Shown here piece by piece: positions 32,222 to 43,180 of a stretch of DNA of 64,000 nt. The notes beneath the pieces are model-generated. The model was not told the DNA's origin. It did not search any database and saw nothing but the letters and a program-made list of their open reading frames with translations. Origin of the DNA: Sebastes aleutianus. Taxonomy: Eukaryota > Chordata > Actinopteri > Perciformes > Sebastidae. The position numbers were made by a program, and so were the translations under genes. The stretch spans positions 37,521,614 to 37,585,613 of the forward strand of contig CAKAKS010000072.1 of the NCBI GenBank assembly GCA_916700875.1, given 5' to 3'. The stretch's first letter is position 1. Every line of letters begins with the position of its first letter.

Positions 32222-32930
32222 AATGTTCACCAGCTGTTTTTCTTGAACTCCTTTCCTTTTGTAATCCGACTACGGCAACAACAGCAGGACATAAAGTAAC
32301 ACACTCACCCCCCAGATATAAATCATCCAGCGAGCCCCAGAGAGACTGACGGACATGTACATAGTGGACACAAGGGAAGTGTATACTTCGTAAACATGGC
32401 TGTATAATTTTTTTGATTCTTCTTTTTTCAATACATTGTGTTTCTATATTTTTTTGAAGATAAAAGGTATGTACTCTTCATAACAGGCTCTTCCCCCATC
32501 ACACTTGTTTCTTTTCAATCTGTTGGTGTACTTTAGGTCTGGAGACAGTCCTGTCAAACATAGAATGTGACTAATCTGAGCACTTGGCAAAAAAAAATAA
32601 TAAAAAAAAAACAAAGAAAAAATGCTTCTAGCTGTACATGTATGCACTTGTTTTAAAAAAACTTGCCAAATACAGTTTCAGACCTTGTAATAATACCTCT
32701 AGTGTCTCTGTGGTTTACTTATTTTCCATAATCAGCGAGCCAGGAGTTGGTTGGAGAGTCATGGCTTGATTGTGATTCAGCCATGATGCAATACCTTCCA
32801 ACAGGAACAAACCGGCTTCCAGGGAAGAGTGGGTGGAAGAAAAGTCGAGGAGAGATAGAGGGGTGAGGAGGAGGAGGAGGAGGAAGGGTGGGGGGTTGAA
32901 GGCCGGGGTAGAAGTGTGTTGCATAAACGT
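32222..32930 (+). other. irf2bp2 3' untranslated region (proximal part)
   Basis: AT-rich sequence after the stop codon. A Pumilio-type element TGTACATA is at 32356-32363. A candidate poly(A) signal AATAAA is at 32599-32604 within an A-rich run. Later signals exist (for example 34609-34614), so the true end is unknown. IRF2BP2 transcripts in other vertebrates have long 3' UTRs, so it may extend past this point. Confidence 0.55.
32356..32363 (+). promoter_or_regulatory. Pumilio-type site TGTACATA in the 3' UTR
   Basis: Perfect match to the UGUANAUA consensus, 134 bases after the stop codon. Function inferred from motif only. Confidence 0.45.
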
Positions 32931-34849
32931 TTTGTACAGTAAATCACACGTAGGCGGGCCGAGGTCGCTCGCTGCCGAGCCTCGTGTCCTGCCAGTGTTG
33001 AGAGATAACGAGGGCCTAAAAATAGTCTGCCGTGGAAATGCGATGCGCGTGTCTTCAGAGTGACGCCCAGAGAGGCGTTTGTTGATGCGTCCGTGGTGTC
33101 AAAAATGACTTCACATGCCATCACAATATGTTTCTCCAATGTTGACATGTTTGGATCTAGATTTTCTTTTTCCTCATGTTGCTGACTAACACTCCCCTCG
33201 TGGCACACGATCAACCTGACATCTCGTCAGCCTCTCCTTTTTTTACTTTTAAGAACAAACCCTGGCAGCAGATCAGTGCTGTTGTTGACGGATCCCACGC
33301 CCTGATTCCAGTGAAAGCATACAGGAGACGTGAGGTCATGAGCGGCGGTCCGTTGGGACTGTAACGACGGGAGCCGAGCGAGCGGCTCGTCACCGGTTTT
33401 TCCACATAACTCGCTCTGTCACGCTGTCAGGATGACAGAGGCGCCTCTGGGCTCTGTTTTGGCCCCCGAGGGAACGAATCCAAACAGGCTCCCCGCGCCA
33501 CAGCAAAGCTGCTTCATCTGACAAAATGGCTCCTGTCAGAGGGGATTTGGATGATGAGGCTTAAATATTGTTTATTCTGTCATTTTTCTCGCTCCCATCA
33601 AAAAGGCACACACTTATTTTTTGTTTCTTCAGTTATCTTTAAGTTAATATTCTGTGATTCGGTCACTTGTGGATATTCTGTCTGCGTCACGTTCGGCTGG
33701 TTTTGACTTCGGGAAGAAAAATAACACGGAGTACTGAGGGGCCCCTGCCTCGGAGTAGAGGGAGGATATACATGCCTTGCTCAGAGGTCACGTGCTCCTC
33801 GGTGGAATTCCTGAGTCACCGTCCCCCCCCCCCTCTCCCCTCCGTCCACCCTCCTTCCTCTTCTTCTGTCTCCTCCCCCTCTCTGCTGCAATAACACGCC
33901 TTCCACTGTTCAAGGTTGATCACACAGCGAGCGGATGAATGGGGGCCTGTGTGTGTTTATGCCGGCCCCGTCGCTTTCAGCCGCCATTCAGAGCAGCAGC
34001 GAGGAAAAAAAACCTTAACCCTTTCCTGGCTCTCTGGCTGCTTTGCCTCCACAGACCTGGCAGATTCAGGTTTAAACCTCAAGCTGACACGTTTCATTTA
34101 AACATCAAAAATATAGTTTTTTTTTTAAACTTGAAGTTGCATATCTGCATGCGCAGCAAAATCTGGCGCTGGAGTATTTTTTTACTCTAGTTTTCTTGGC
34201 TCATTAGAGACCGTGAAGGCAACACAGTGGATGTTTTTGAGAAGGGCTGATGTTTCTCGATACCTTAGCTTTGGAAATATGAACACATTTGAACTCTTTT
34301 TCGTCAGATTTCAAGCAAAAACGTCAACTATTATTTGGCACCAGCTTCTTAATTCTGGCAATTTGCTGCTTTTCTCTGTTTTATATCATTATAATCTGAA
34401 TATATTTGGGTTTTGGACTGTTGGTTGGAAAAACAACAAACATTTTGAAGATGTCACATTGGCATTTTTCACTATTTTCTGAAACTTTATAGATCAAACA
34501 ATCACTCGAAACAAATTACAGGCAGATAAATCTATATTGAAAATAATCTTTAGTTGCAGCCCTTATGAAAATAGGTCAAACCGGTCACTGCATCAGTGTT
34601 GCATACATAATAAAAAACACATTTAAACATTTAAAATATAGCTTTAGATGTTTTACAGTGTTTTGGTGCCGTTGAGGTTAAATCAGTCCAGGTCAACAGA
34701 CCAACAGGTCAGCAGTGCGTTTGGTTATGTAATGCTTTTTTCCATTGATGAAATTCCTCTTACTCTCTATTGTAACTGACATGAAAATATAACTTAATGA
34801 AACTTTCAGGCATCCTGTTAAACGCCACATAATTTCACAGACCGGAGGA
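32931..34849. other. Mostly unique sequence downstream of irf2bp2, candidate regulatory sites
   Basis: Largely repeat-free. It contains a perfect MEF2 site CTAAAAATAG (33016-33025). A compact cluster CACGTG (33789-33794), GGAATTCC (33804-33811) and TGAGTCA (33812-33818) also lies here. A C-rich stretch is at 33822-33846. It could hold distal 3' UTR and enhancers of irf2bp2. No further gene is visible. Confidence 0.4.
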
Positions 34850-35300
34850 AAACTACCTATCAGAGCTGAGCTGGAGCCTGACGTCTCTGAGCAGCTGTCA
34901 ATCACTAGCGAACTCCAATCAAACGGTCGAACTAGGCAGCGCTGATCTAATATGAATCAATATTCTGTTACTGTAATGCCTATTTATCACCTCAAATGTT
35001 TTCAGAATCATCTTGTAGTGTACTGTTTAGCTGTAAAATGAGAAAGTTTGTGATCCGGCAAGCATGTTGAGATCAGTTGAGGAAATACCAAGCACCGCCC
35101 ACCAGCCGTAGCACCAGTAGGAACGCTCTCTCTCTCTGAAATTACCTGTGATTGGCCAAAGTCTTCCGTCACGGGTTGGATTTTTTAAAGCCTGAAAACA
35201 GAGCCATGAGGAGGTGCAGAAGTCTAGTTTTCTCTCAGAACACTTGAATTACAATATGCTGAAAGGTTATTATGGAATAAGTACTGTTATATCCTGCAAT
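34850..35300 (+). repeat. Dispersed teleost-type repeat
   Basis: The right end shares a ~40-base block with 27504-27545 (GAACACTTGAATTACAATAT). The left part contains CAGAGCTGAGCTGGAGCCTG and GAGCAGCTGTCAATCAC words that I recognise from fish interspersed repeats. No coding capacity. Confidence 0.5.
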
Positions 35301-35671
35301 TAAGTTTGCCAAAGTAAAGAATTACTTGCTGTAAAATGTACTTTTGAGTATCAAAAGTTTAAATACTTTTCAAGAATAAGTAAAAGTAGAATAGTAAAAG
35401 TATAAAATGTGACAAAGGGAGTACAAGTGAAGGGGCCAAACCTCAAACTTGCATTTAGGTACACGACGAGTATAAATTCTCTGTCTAATGAGGTTCTTGT
35501 GAAATTAAATTGTTCTGCAACTGACTCAAAGACCACTTTGAGCTCCACCTCTGACAGAACTGAGGCTGGACAACTTTTAGGAACTGGTTCACAAGGCAGC
35601 AACTGAATGAAAGAAGAAAAATACATTTATTTGGTCCAGTGTGGAATCATTTGATACCTAGCGCTGATATC

Positions 35672-36266
35672 CATACTTGCCAACCTTGAGACCTCAAAAA
35701 TAGGGAGGATTTCATCACCAAAGCGGGGGGTCTGTGGGTCCTACACCAGATAATGAAAATAACAAAATAATAAGCATGCTGCAACAGCATTTTTATGTTA
35801 AATAGGCCTACTTTTAATTTGACTTTTAATTCTCAGGAAAGAAAACTGAATAATTTTCCCCTCTGGCATGAATTTGTGTGAATCTCTGGTATAAACTAGT
35901 ATTCATCAGTTTTTATTCATTCATTCATTTGCCCCTGCTTGAGTATTTTTTTCTTTTAGCTCTCTCTCTCTCCGTCTCTCATTCACTGAAGGCCGTTTCA
36001 GGCACAGCGGCTTTTCGCTGCGTCGAGCAAAGCCCACGCTGTGTTGTGAGCATCTCTTTCATCGGGAAACAGCATTTGGTGTAGCTCTATTGTCGTCCAG
36101 ATGTAAACAGTCAGGCTTATACACGCTGTACAGCGCCAGAAACAGGTTGAGATAAGGAAAAGGAAAAAAGGTGTGAAAATGTGTCATAAATCAGGAGGTG
36201 ACCCCGGGAGGAAACTGGGAGAGGGGGATGAGTCTCCCGGGGAAATCGGGAGGGTTGGCAAGTATG
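35672..36266 (+). mobile_element. Complete hAT-type MITE with 8-bp target duplication
   Basis: Termini CATACTTGCCAACC and GGTTGGCAAGTATG are inverted repeats. The octamer CTGATATC flanks the element exactly on both sides (35664-35671 and 36267-36274). Eight-base target duplications and this terminus fit the hAT superfamily. The element is 595 bases long and has no transposase. A CT-rich patch and a short Ser/Leu-rich frame inside are not protein-like. Confidence 0.9.
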
Positions 36267-37137
36267 CTGATATCATTATACCCGAGTTTTGGTGCTAATA
36301 CCGAATCAATACTTACAGTATATCAATACTTGTCTTAACATCTGTACAATAATCTCAATAAAAGCCAGTCTAGAATCGACAAAATTTAGATTTAAATGAG
36401 GAACTAGCTAATCAAAAAAATCAGTAAACAAGATTCCAAATCTGAGCATTTGATGCCAAAACTTTTGGGAAGTTGACAGTTTTCAAACCGTGATGCAACA
36501 TACAGATAATGGTTGGTAAAAAGTATTGAAGTTTGTAAGTACATCTTGTCAGTTTCTTTTTATTTTATTACTTTGAAAAAAAAACGAGAATCAGATCAAA
36601 TCATACACTTTATCCCCAAGAACTTAGTACATTTTTGACCTTGGATATCCACTTTTATGTAGAGCTTCATCTGTGAATGGGTTTGGGGACCACTAGGGGC
36701 CCTTGAAGGGGTCCCAGAGGTCCCCTTGCAAAGTTCAAGGTGCTTTAATTTTAGTGTTATTGTTCTTCATTGAAAAGGAAAGAAGAAAACTGACTTCCAC
36801 TTCCACAGTTTTCACTTTCACATTCCTCATTTAAACAAACAACAAAAACTCTCAGAAGGGTTAAAACTTCGGTCTGCTGCTCCCTTTGATGTCTGCCAGC
36901 CAATCAGACGGCCAATCCAAACCAGATCCAGACCTCCGCCCTCTCCCTCTCTCTCAGGCCGGTTCATCTTTGGCGTGAGGTCGGCCTCAGATTCCAGCCG
37001 AGCCAGCTCATTTCTTTTCATCTGTCACCGAAACTCAACACCCAGAAGGCCCGAAGAGCCAGTGGCCCGAGATTAATGGGTTTGCTCAAATTACGTGGCG
37101 CACTCGGAGAAAAACTCAGGGCTTCTCCCCCCTCCTG

Positions 37138-37139
<2 letters not shown>
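36267..37139. other. Intergenic, no gene recognised
   Basis: AT-rich left part, then more unique text. Minus-strand frames at about 36827-37305 depend on the adjoining CT tract. Confidence 0.4.

Positions 37140-37198
<59 letters not shown>
37140..37198. repeat. (CT)n microsatellite
   Basis: About 59 bases of uninterrupted CT, followed by a (CCT)n run at 37238-37265. Confidence 0.98.
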
Positions 37199-37201
<3 letters not shown>

Positions 37202-37265
37202 CCCTCTGTTTGTTCAGCTGTCCCTCGCCCAAAGCTCACCCTCCTCCTCCTCCTCCTCCTCCTCT

Positions 37266-38239
37266 TTCCTGACTCTGAAATGCAGGATGGGGCTGGAGGA
37301 AACACGTCTTGAACTCATTGGCTGGAGAACAGCAAATACACAGCGAGCAGGAACAACAAACCTCAGCTGTTCTCACCTCCGTGAACGCTGCCAACGACAA
37401 CACGGTGGAAACACTGAAAATACCCCGTGATTTCATAACAACTGGCTGCAGCTTTACACTGATATTTAACAAGGAATGGTACGTTTTAAATTGACCTTAT
37501 TCCCATGATGGCCGTGTTTAATTTATTGGACATTTAATAAGGTTTGAAGCTCTCTGTGGAGGGCTTATCCAGTATGCCTTCAACCAGGTCACCATAGTTT
37601 CTGCAGGAAACATTTTCTAATGTATATGATAATGTACAAAAAGTATACAAACAAAAGTAATAAACTGGGTGTTGTGTCTAGAAGGTAACCCTCAATTTAC
37701 TAAACTCTCACAAGACGGTTGAGGTTAGGATAGACACCATGACTTTTTAGAGATATGTATAATAAGTACTTTTACTAAAGTAAAGGATCTGAATACTTTC
37801 ACCACTGTCTGTATCACACCTCACTGCCAGCAGCATAGCTCTCTGCCGTCACGTGGCCGCCATGCTGCTAAACCTTAGCAACAAGTGCTCACAATCATCC
37901 CCCCATGCTGGTCTGGTCTGCTGTGCTGGCCTCAGGCTTCGGGGTTTAGGGTTTAGGCTTCAGGGTTTAAGGTTTAGGGTGGGGTGAGCTCATGTTTACC
38001 CTGTGCCCCTGGGTCATTGTGTCCAAACGAGCAGCTCGTACAGGCAAGGCCCGGAGCCTCTCTTCATCTGGAGTGTGTCCAAATCCAAACGCTGTTCAAA
38101 AGGTCAGTCAGCCCCCGCATGACAAACGACCCCTGCTCAGGCAGAACATGCTGTAGTCACACAATGGTCGGCCTGGCCCCCGCCACGTCAGCACTTTCAC
38201 AAATCAGCCCCCGAGGCTTTAAAGACCCCACACGCCCTC
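37266..38239. other. Intergenic, no gene recognised
   Basis: No domain-bearing frame. A GGGTTTAGGGTTTAGG-like patch at about 37938-37981 is a short local repeat. A family D terminus (TTTACTAAAGTAAAGGATCT) lies near 37770. Confidence 0.4.
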
Positions 38240-38249
38240 CACACACACG

Positions 38250-38321
<72 letters not shown>
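38240..38321. repeat. (CA)n microsatellite
   Basis: About 80 bases of CA with a few CG interruptions at its left end. Confidence 0.98.
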
Positions 38322-38324
<3 letters not shown>

Positions 38325-38429
38325 CCAGTGTGTGTTCTGTCAGTACAAATGCCTATACTTAGTTTGCATACAACTGTAGGCTACATATAAATACCAAAAC
38401 TGCATAAAAACATACTGTTATTAGAAGGC

Positions 38430-38815
38430 ACACTACAACAATCTTTTACTTAAGTAAAAGTAGTAATACCAGTGTAGAAATACTCTGTTACAAGTAAAAG
38501 TCCTGCATACAAAATGCTACTTCAGTAAAATTACAAACTTAATGGCATCAAAATATACTTAAATTACAAAAAGTAAAAGTAGTCATTATGAAGAATGGCC
38601 TATTTCAGAATAATGTATATTATTGGATTATATTTATTGATAGATTAATGTACGTAACACTTTAATTTTGTAACTGGAAAGGATGTAGCTGATTTTAATT
38701 ACTTTATATACTGCTGGGTAGATTAATCGATAACAATATATCATGTTTTATTTGTTGATAATAGTAGAAACATAAAATGGAAATACCCAAGTAAAGTACA
38801 AGTATTTCAAAACTA
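38430..38815 (+). mobile_element. Family D repeat (AGTAAAAGTA type)
   Basis: Begins CTTTTACTTAAGTAAAAGTA, a near-palindrome. It contains AAAAGTCCTGCATACAAAAT and CTGCTGGGTAGATTAAT, the complement of words in the copy at 9430-9475. It lacks the GC-rich cargo of the 8684-9532 copy. Confidence 0.65.
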
Positions 38816-39871
38816 TTTGGTTAGGTTTCGTAAAAGATCGTGGTTTGGGTCAAAATAAGTATTTATTAAGTAGATTATGTAATGTGATTGATTGACGTGA
38901 TTGACAGTCATTCGTGCCCTGACTGCAGCAGAAAAAGAAGGCAGAAGGAGGAGGGGGGGGGGACATGTGAAAGGTGTGTGTGGTGTGTTGGGTGGTGGTG
39001 GTGGTGGTGGAGGAGGAGGAGTTGGTGTATGGGGTTGTTATGGAGGGACGTCGGCGGGTCAAACCCAGCAGCTGCACTCTCTATAATTAGCCGTCGAGGC
39101 GGGCAGAGGCTCCTGTGCCATTAATCAGCGAACTCCCAGCAGCGAGCACCAAGAAAGGAACGCGGTGCTGTGTTGACTCTTTATCTGGAAAAGAGGTTTA
39201 CGGAGCGAAGGCCCAAATATAGCAGCCAGCGCCGAGAGCCGCGGCCCTGTTGCCTGGATATCCCTGCTGGAAGGTAAACAGAGGGGGACGCTGGATTTGC
39301 CACGTCAATGAGCTGGCAGGAAGTAAAGGCCAAAGAGGGAGGCGGGGGAGGCGATCCCTTTTATCCAGGCTGATACTTTATAACCTGAGAGCAGCAGGCT
39401 GCACTGTTTTCTGGCTGGAGAGGCAGTTTTACAGTAGAGCTGAGGGTTTAGAGGCAGCGCGCACCTTATCTGGCTGACAGTTTTATTACGCAGCAGACGG
39501 AGCCGAGCAAATCTGATATTGATCACATCAGACCTGCAGAGATAAAACCGACAGGAAGCTCTCTGCTGCAGCATCTGGCGGCTGGAAACGAGGTCCAAAT
39601 TTAAAGCACAAAACAGGAGAGATTTGTCGGGCAAAGACGTGTTAACAAAACACCTCAAATTAAAAAAACAAAAATAAAACACGTAGCTTCTGAATAACAC
39701 AGATTACTTTGGAAACAATACTTTTTGAACCCTCTGAGACCCACAATAGACACGTTTTTGTCTCTTTTTAAGGGGGGCACAGGAGGTCTTTAGGGGGAGA
39801 TAGCAGGTCAACAATAGATGTCACATAGAAGTGGTGTACATCATCTGAAAGCTGGAAACCTGACGATTAAT
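38816..39871. other. Mostly unique sequence with purine-rich stretch
   Basis: A (GGT)n/(GGA)n-like run lies at about 38991-39020. From about 39080 to 39550 it is GC-balanced and repeat-free, a candidate for conserved non-coding DNA. No gene. Confidence 0.35.
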
Positions 39872-40290
39872 TATACCCCCGCAACAACGTAGTCAGGGGT
39901 ATATACTGTAGTGCTCCGCGTGTCACACTTTCGTTTCTGCAGCAGAACTCTGAAACTATTTAACTTAGGAACTTCATATTTGGTATGATGGTTGACAGTG
40001 TGGTGTAGTTGTGCCTTTTGGGGGTTAGAAGTCCAGGGTGCCCAACATTTTGGGAAATTTTGGCCAAAAACTGGGATTTTTTTTTCCATTTCAATTTCAT
40101 TTTCGGAGTACAACTCAGAAACTATTTAACTTAGGAACTTCAAATTTGGTAAGATGGTTGACAGTGTGGTCTAGTTGTGCCTTTAGGGGGTTAGAAGTCC
40201 AGGGTGCCCAAAAGTTTTGAAATATTTCTAAAAAAGGGCAAAACCATTGGCCCTACTTTAGTAGGGGTCAAGCAATGAGCGGGGGTATGT
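39872..40290 (+). mobile_element. TIR element with internal tandem duplication
   Basis: Bounded by TATACCCCCGC at the left and GCGGGGGTAT at the right. Inside, two ~100-base units repeat at an offset of 166 bases (GAAACTATTTAACTTAGGAA at 39952 and 40118, each followed by GGTTGACAGTGTGGT and TAGAAGTCCAGGGTGCCCAA). No coding frame. Confidence 0.7.
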
Positions 40291-40460
40291 GAGCCATGCT
40301 CTCTTTTGCCTTGTTTGAGATGCAGCTCATCACTGTGTTTCATATGATATCTGTAGTTTCACTCTAGCCCTAAAACTGAAACTGCTAGAGCCTCTGAAAG
40401 ACAATTAGTCAGTTGGGATCGCGCGGGTCTCTTTTTTGTGGGGGTTTTCCACTTTAGTTA

Positions 40461-40518
40461 GTCAACTCTGAAGTCTCAACACCCACCAAGTCAACCCTGA
40501 AGTCTCAACACCCACCAA
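40461..40518. repeat. 29-bp tandem duplication
   Basis: Two adjacent units with one difference, each beginning GTCAACYCTGAAGTCTCAAC and ending CACCCACCAA. Confidence 0.9.
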
Positions 40519-42296
40519 GTGTGTCTGAGCACATTGACTTTCTCTACAGATAAAAATAAGATCTGGCTGGAAAGGTCAACTTTAAGGTTTCCTGGCAAAA
40601 TGTCTAGAAAGTTGTCAGACAGAGCTGCAGGGGTCAGAGAACAGTGAACATGTTTATCTTTTGAAACAAAAATCATATAGGGTAAGGTTAAGGTTATAAG
40701 GTTAAGGCTATATTTTTCTTACTGTCAACAAATCCCCAGCCAGCAGTGTGTTACTTACTTTCCTACTCTGAAACAACTCACAAATATAAAGTTTCATTTA
40801 AAAAACCATGGCTGTCTCAGATCAGAAATCTTTGAAACGTGAGTTGTAACGGTTTTGGGAGGCAAAGATAAACAATATTATCCGGTCAAACTCGCTTATG
40901 TGTCGTTGTGGAGGGTATAAGCAACATACGGTATTTTGTGGTTAGTTTTGGAGGATTTGTTGGTAAACTACCAAAGAACTGCTCAGATCACGGTGGACTC
41001 TGACTCTCACCTCAGAAAACATCGGAGCAAATCTTAAAGTAGGTTCTGTATTATTTTATTAATCCTGGCTACTGCCCGGTTTGTTGCCCTTCATGTTTAA
41101 GCTTTTCTTTTCCCTCACTTTGATTTTGATTAAAGAGCTTTTACTCAAAGACAGAACCTGACTGTGTCATTCATCCGGTCTGCAGAGTGTCTGCAGAGTT
41201 TTGGCGGAGTTTTTTTTTTTTTTCTCTTCCTCTTCCCTTAAGCCTCGTTGTTTCATCTGCTTTTTGGCAACCGTCTCAGAGGTCTGCTCTTTAAAGGGGA
41301 GCTCCTCATCCTTCCGGCCCCTCTGTTTAGCCTCAGCTTTGAGCGTTAGCTTATAAATACAGTGTGGTTTGTGCTGCGCAGGGCGGAGCTGGGCTCTCAG
41401 CCGTGTTGGGGGGCCCAGATCGTCTTCTTCAGATCTGCTTTGTAATTAAATATCCCCCGCAGCAGCACAGGGCCGCTTAAAGAAGGGAAGAGCCGCTTCC
41501 CTGCCAACCGTCTTCTGGTAAATGTGTAACAGCTGCTCAGCACTTTCAACCTGGCTTGCTCAATATTTGGGTTGTTTCCCAAATCAAAATCCAACCCTTG
41601 AACCTCACCCTCCTGCCCCCGCCTCCCTGCAGAACGCTGCTATATTTGATCTGTGTGTGCTGACGTCAGCACGCCTCCTCTTATCTCCACTTTCACGAGT
41701 GAAAGATAAAATCTGTTTATGTCATTTGTGTATCACAGTGTCACAGTGTTGTCCTCAGGCTTCTGTCACAGCGCTGTAAATCCTGTCTCAACTGTTAGCA
41801 TGATACTTTGAGTTAGACAGAAACAAATAGACATTTAGAAAAAAAGATTATACATGTAGCTGAGAAAAACTGAGGAGAATCATTTAAAAACTAAATCCTA
41901 CCTTATGCACAATATATCTTAACTTACAGTTTACATTAGTATCCAACTTATGTTAAATAAAGTGTGCAAACCATCTTATTCCACTTGCTCTGAACTTTTT
42001 CTGTCATGCAACAACTTTGAAAGCCGAAAAAGTTCATGCCCCAAAATAAATAACTAATGAATATGAACAGAATTTTTCTTTTTAGGTCAAGATTCTTATG
42101 AGTTACTGTTGTGCACTTCAAACCCAACATTTACTACACTGACTGGCACAAAATTGGGTACAGCCATTCTTGGTCCCCAGAGGAGTAATTATAGTGTTAC
42201 CCCTATAATTGGGCCGCCAGGCCAAATTTTTTTAATGCCAAAAACATGGTTGTGTATGGAAGATAATCGGCAAGTTGTGAAACTCTCATGAGGTGG
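40519..42296. other. Intergenic, no gene recognised
   Basis: No supported gene. Around 41095-41180 a phrase TTGATTAAAGAGCTTTTACT and its surroundings look like the end of an LTR, but no partner LTR is seen. Confidence 0.4.
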
Positions 42297-42480
42297 TTAA
42301 AGGGATAGTTCGGGTGTATTACTTACAGTAGATGACAGTCGGCACGTCCCCAGTTTGGAGAAACAGACAGGAGTACCGACACTGGAGCAAAGCAATACAG
42401 TGCTGTGGACGCTGATGGCAGAAAAACGTATTTTAGCCACCTAAAAGAAAGGCTCACCTAAAAAAATCAATATCAGGCTA
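42297..42480 (+). mobile_element. Kolobok-like element 5' end (TTAA + AGGGATAGTT)
   Basis: A TTAA (42297-42300) followed by AGGGATAGTTCGGGTGT matches the start of TTAA-targeting Kolobok-type MITEs. The right end is not found and seems truncated by the next repeat. Confidence 0.55.
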
Positions 42481-42488
42481 AGGGCAAG

Positions 42489-43180
42489 CTACACTAGCCT
42501 TGTTTTGTCCCGTTGAACCAAACCCTGGAGCGTTTAGCCCCTTGGTGCGGTTCATGTGGGTTGGTGTGAGCGCAGGAATCGAACCCTGGTGCGGACCAAA
42601 CAACCGTTTCCTGGTCCGCCTTGAAGGGGTGGTCTCGGTTCGTTTCTGGTGTGAACACCTTTCGAACCAATCACAGGAAGCATACCATTTAATGCGTCAT
42701 TTTATGGGTTAAAAGAACATTTCCTTTTTCTGTTTGAGTTACCGGTGGCTAATAGCACATTTGCTAGCAAAATGTGGGGACAAACCTGGACTCACGACGA
42801 AGTGAGATGCCTCCTTAACATATGGGCTGAAGATGATGACAAGTTCTTCCTCGAAATGCCTGCGTTAATAAATAATTGAATACCCGCTGTCTCTACTAAA
42901 GTTTGCTGATATGTGCTCCAGATCAGCACCAACATGAACAGAATCTGACAGCGTTCCATTATTTACAATATCCAGCTCGAAAATTAGGAGCGGTTTATTG
43001 TCTCTATTGTCTCTTTACCTGCCAACTGCCTGACCAATAATCTAATGATATTTCCACCACGTGAGTTTTCATTACAGTTTTTGTTGTTTACAAAGTTTTG
43101 TCTTTGTGAACGCAAACCGGACCAGTTGGAAAATTTAAACAATGTATCATTTGGACCTTTATATGTGAACCCGACCTAAG
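42489..43180 (+). mobile_element. Harbinger-like nonautonomous element with Myb/SANT relic
   Basis: The left part holds GTGCGGTTCATGTGG and TGGTGCGGACCAAAC. The right end holds GCAAACCGGACCAGTT and TTTATATGTGAACCCGACC. In the middle is the short frame at 42772-42879. The layout resembles Harbinger-type elements, which encode a separate Myb/SANT protein. The terminal repeats are too worn to place precisely. Confidence 0.5.
42772..42879 (+). pseudogene. Myb/SANT-like DNA-binding domain stub
   Basis: A 35-codon frame starting MWGQTWTHDEVRCLLNIWAE and ending in TGA. The spaced Trp residues and W-T-x-x-E-V-x-x-L-L-x-I-W pattern are helix 1 of the trihelix/Myb-SANT domain used by Harbinger-type accessory proteins. 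The remaining two helices are absent, so it is a relic. Confidence 0.65.

Noticed and set aside
37938..37981. Telomere-like GGGTTTAGGG patch
   Set aside because: The unit is TTTAGGG-like and degenerate, only a few copies long, and vertebrate telomeres use TTAGGG. Probably a local repeat.
41090..41180. LTR-like end
   Set aside because: No partner LTR, primer-binding site or pol sequence is seen, so a retrotransposon is not supported.
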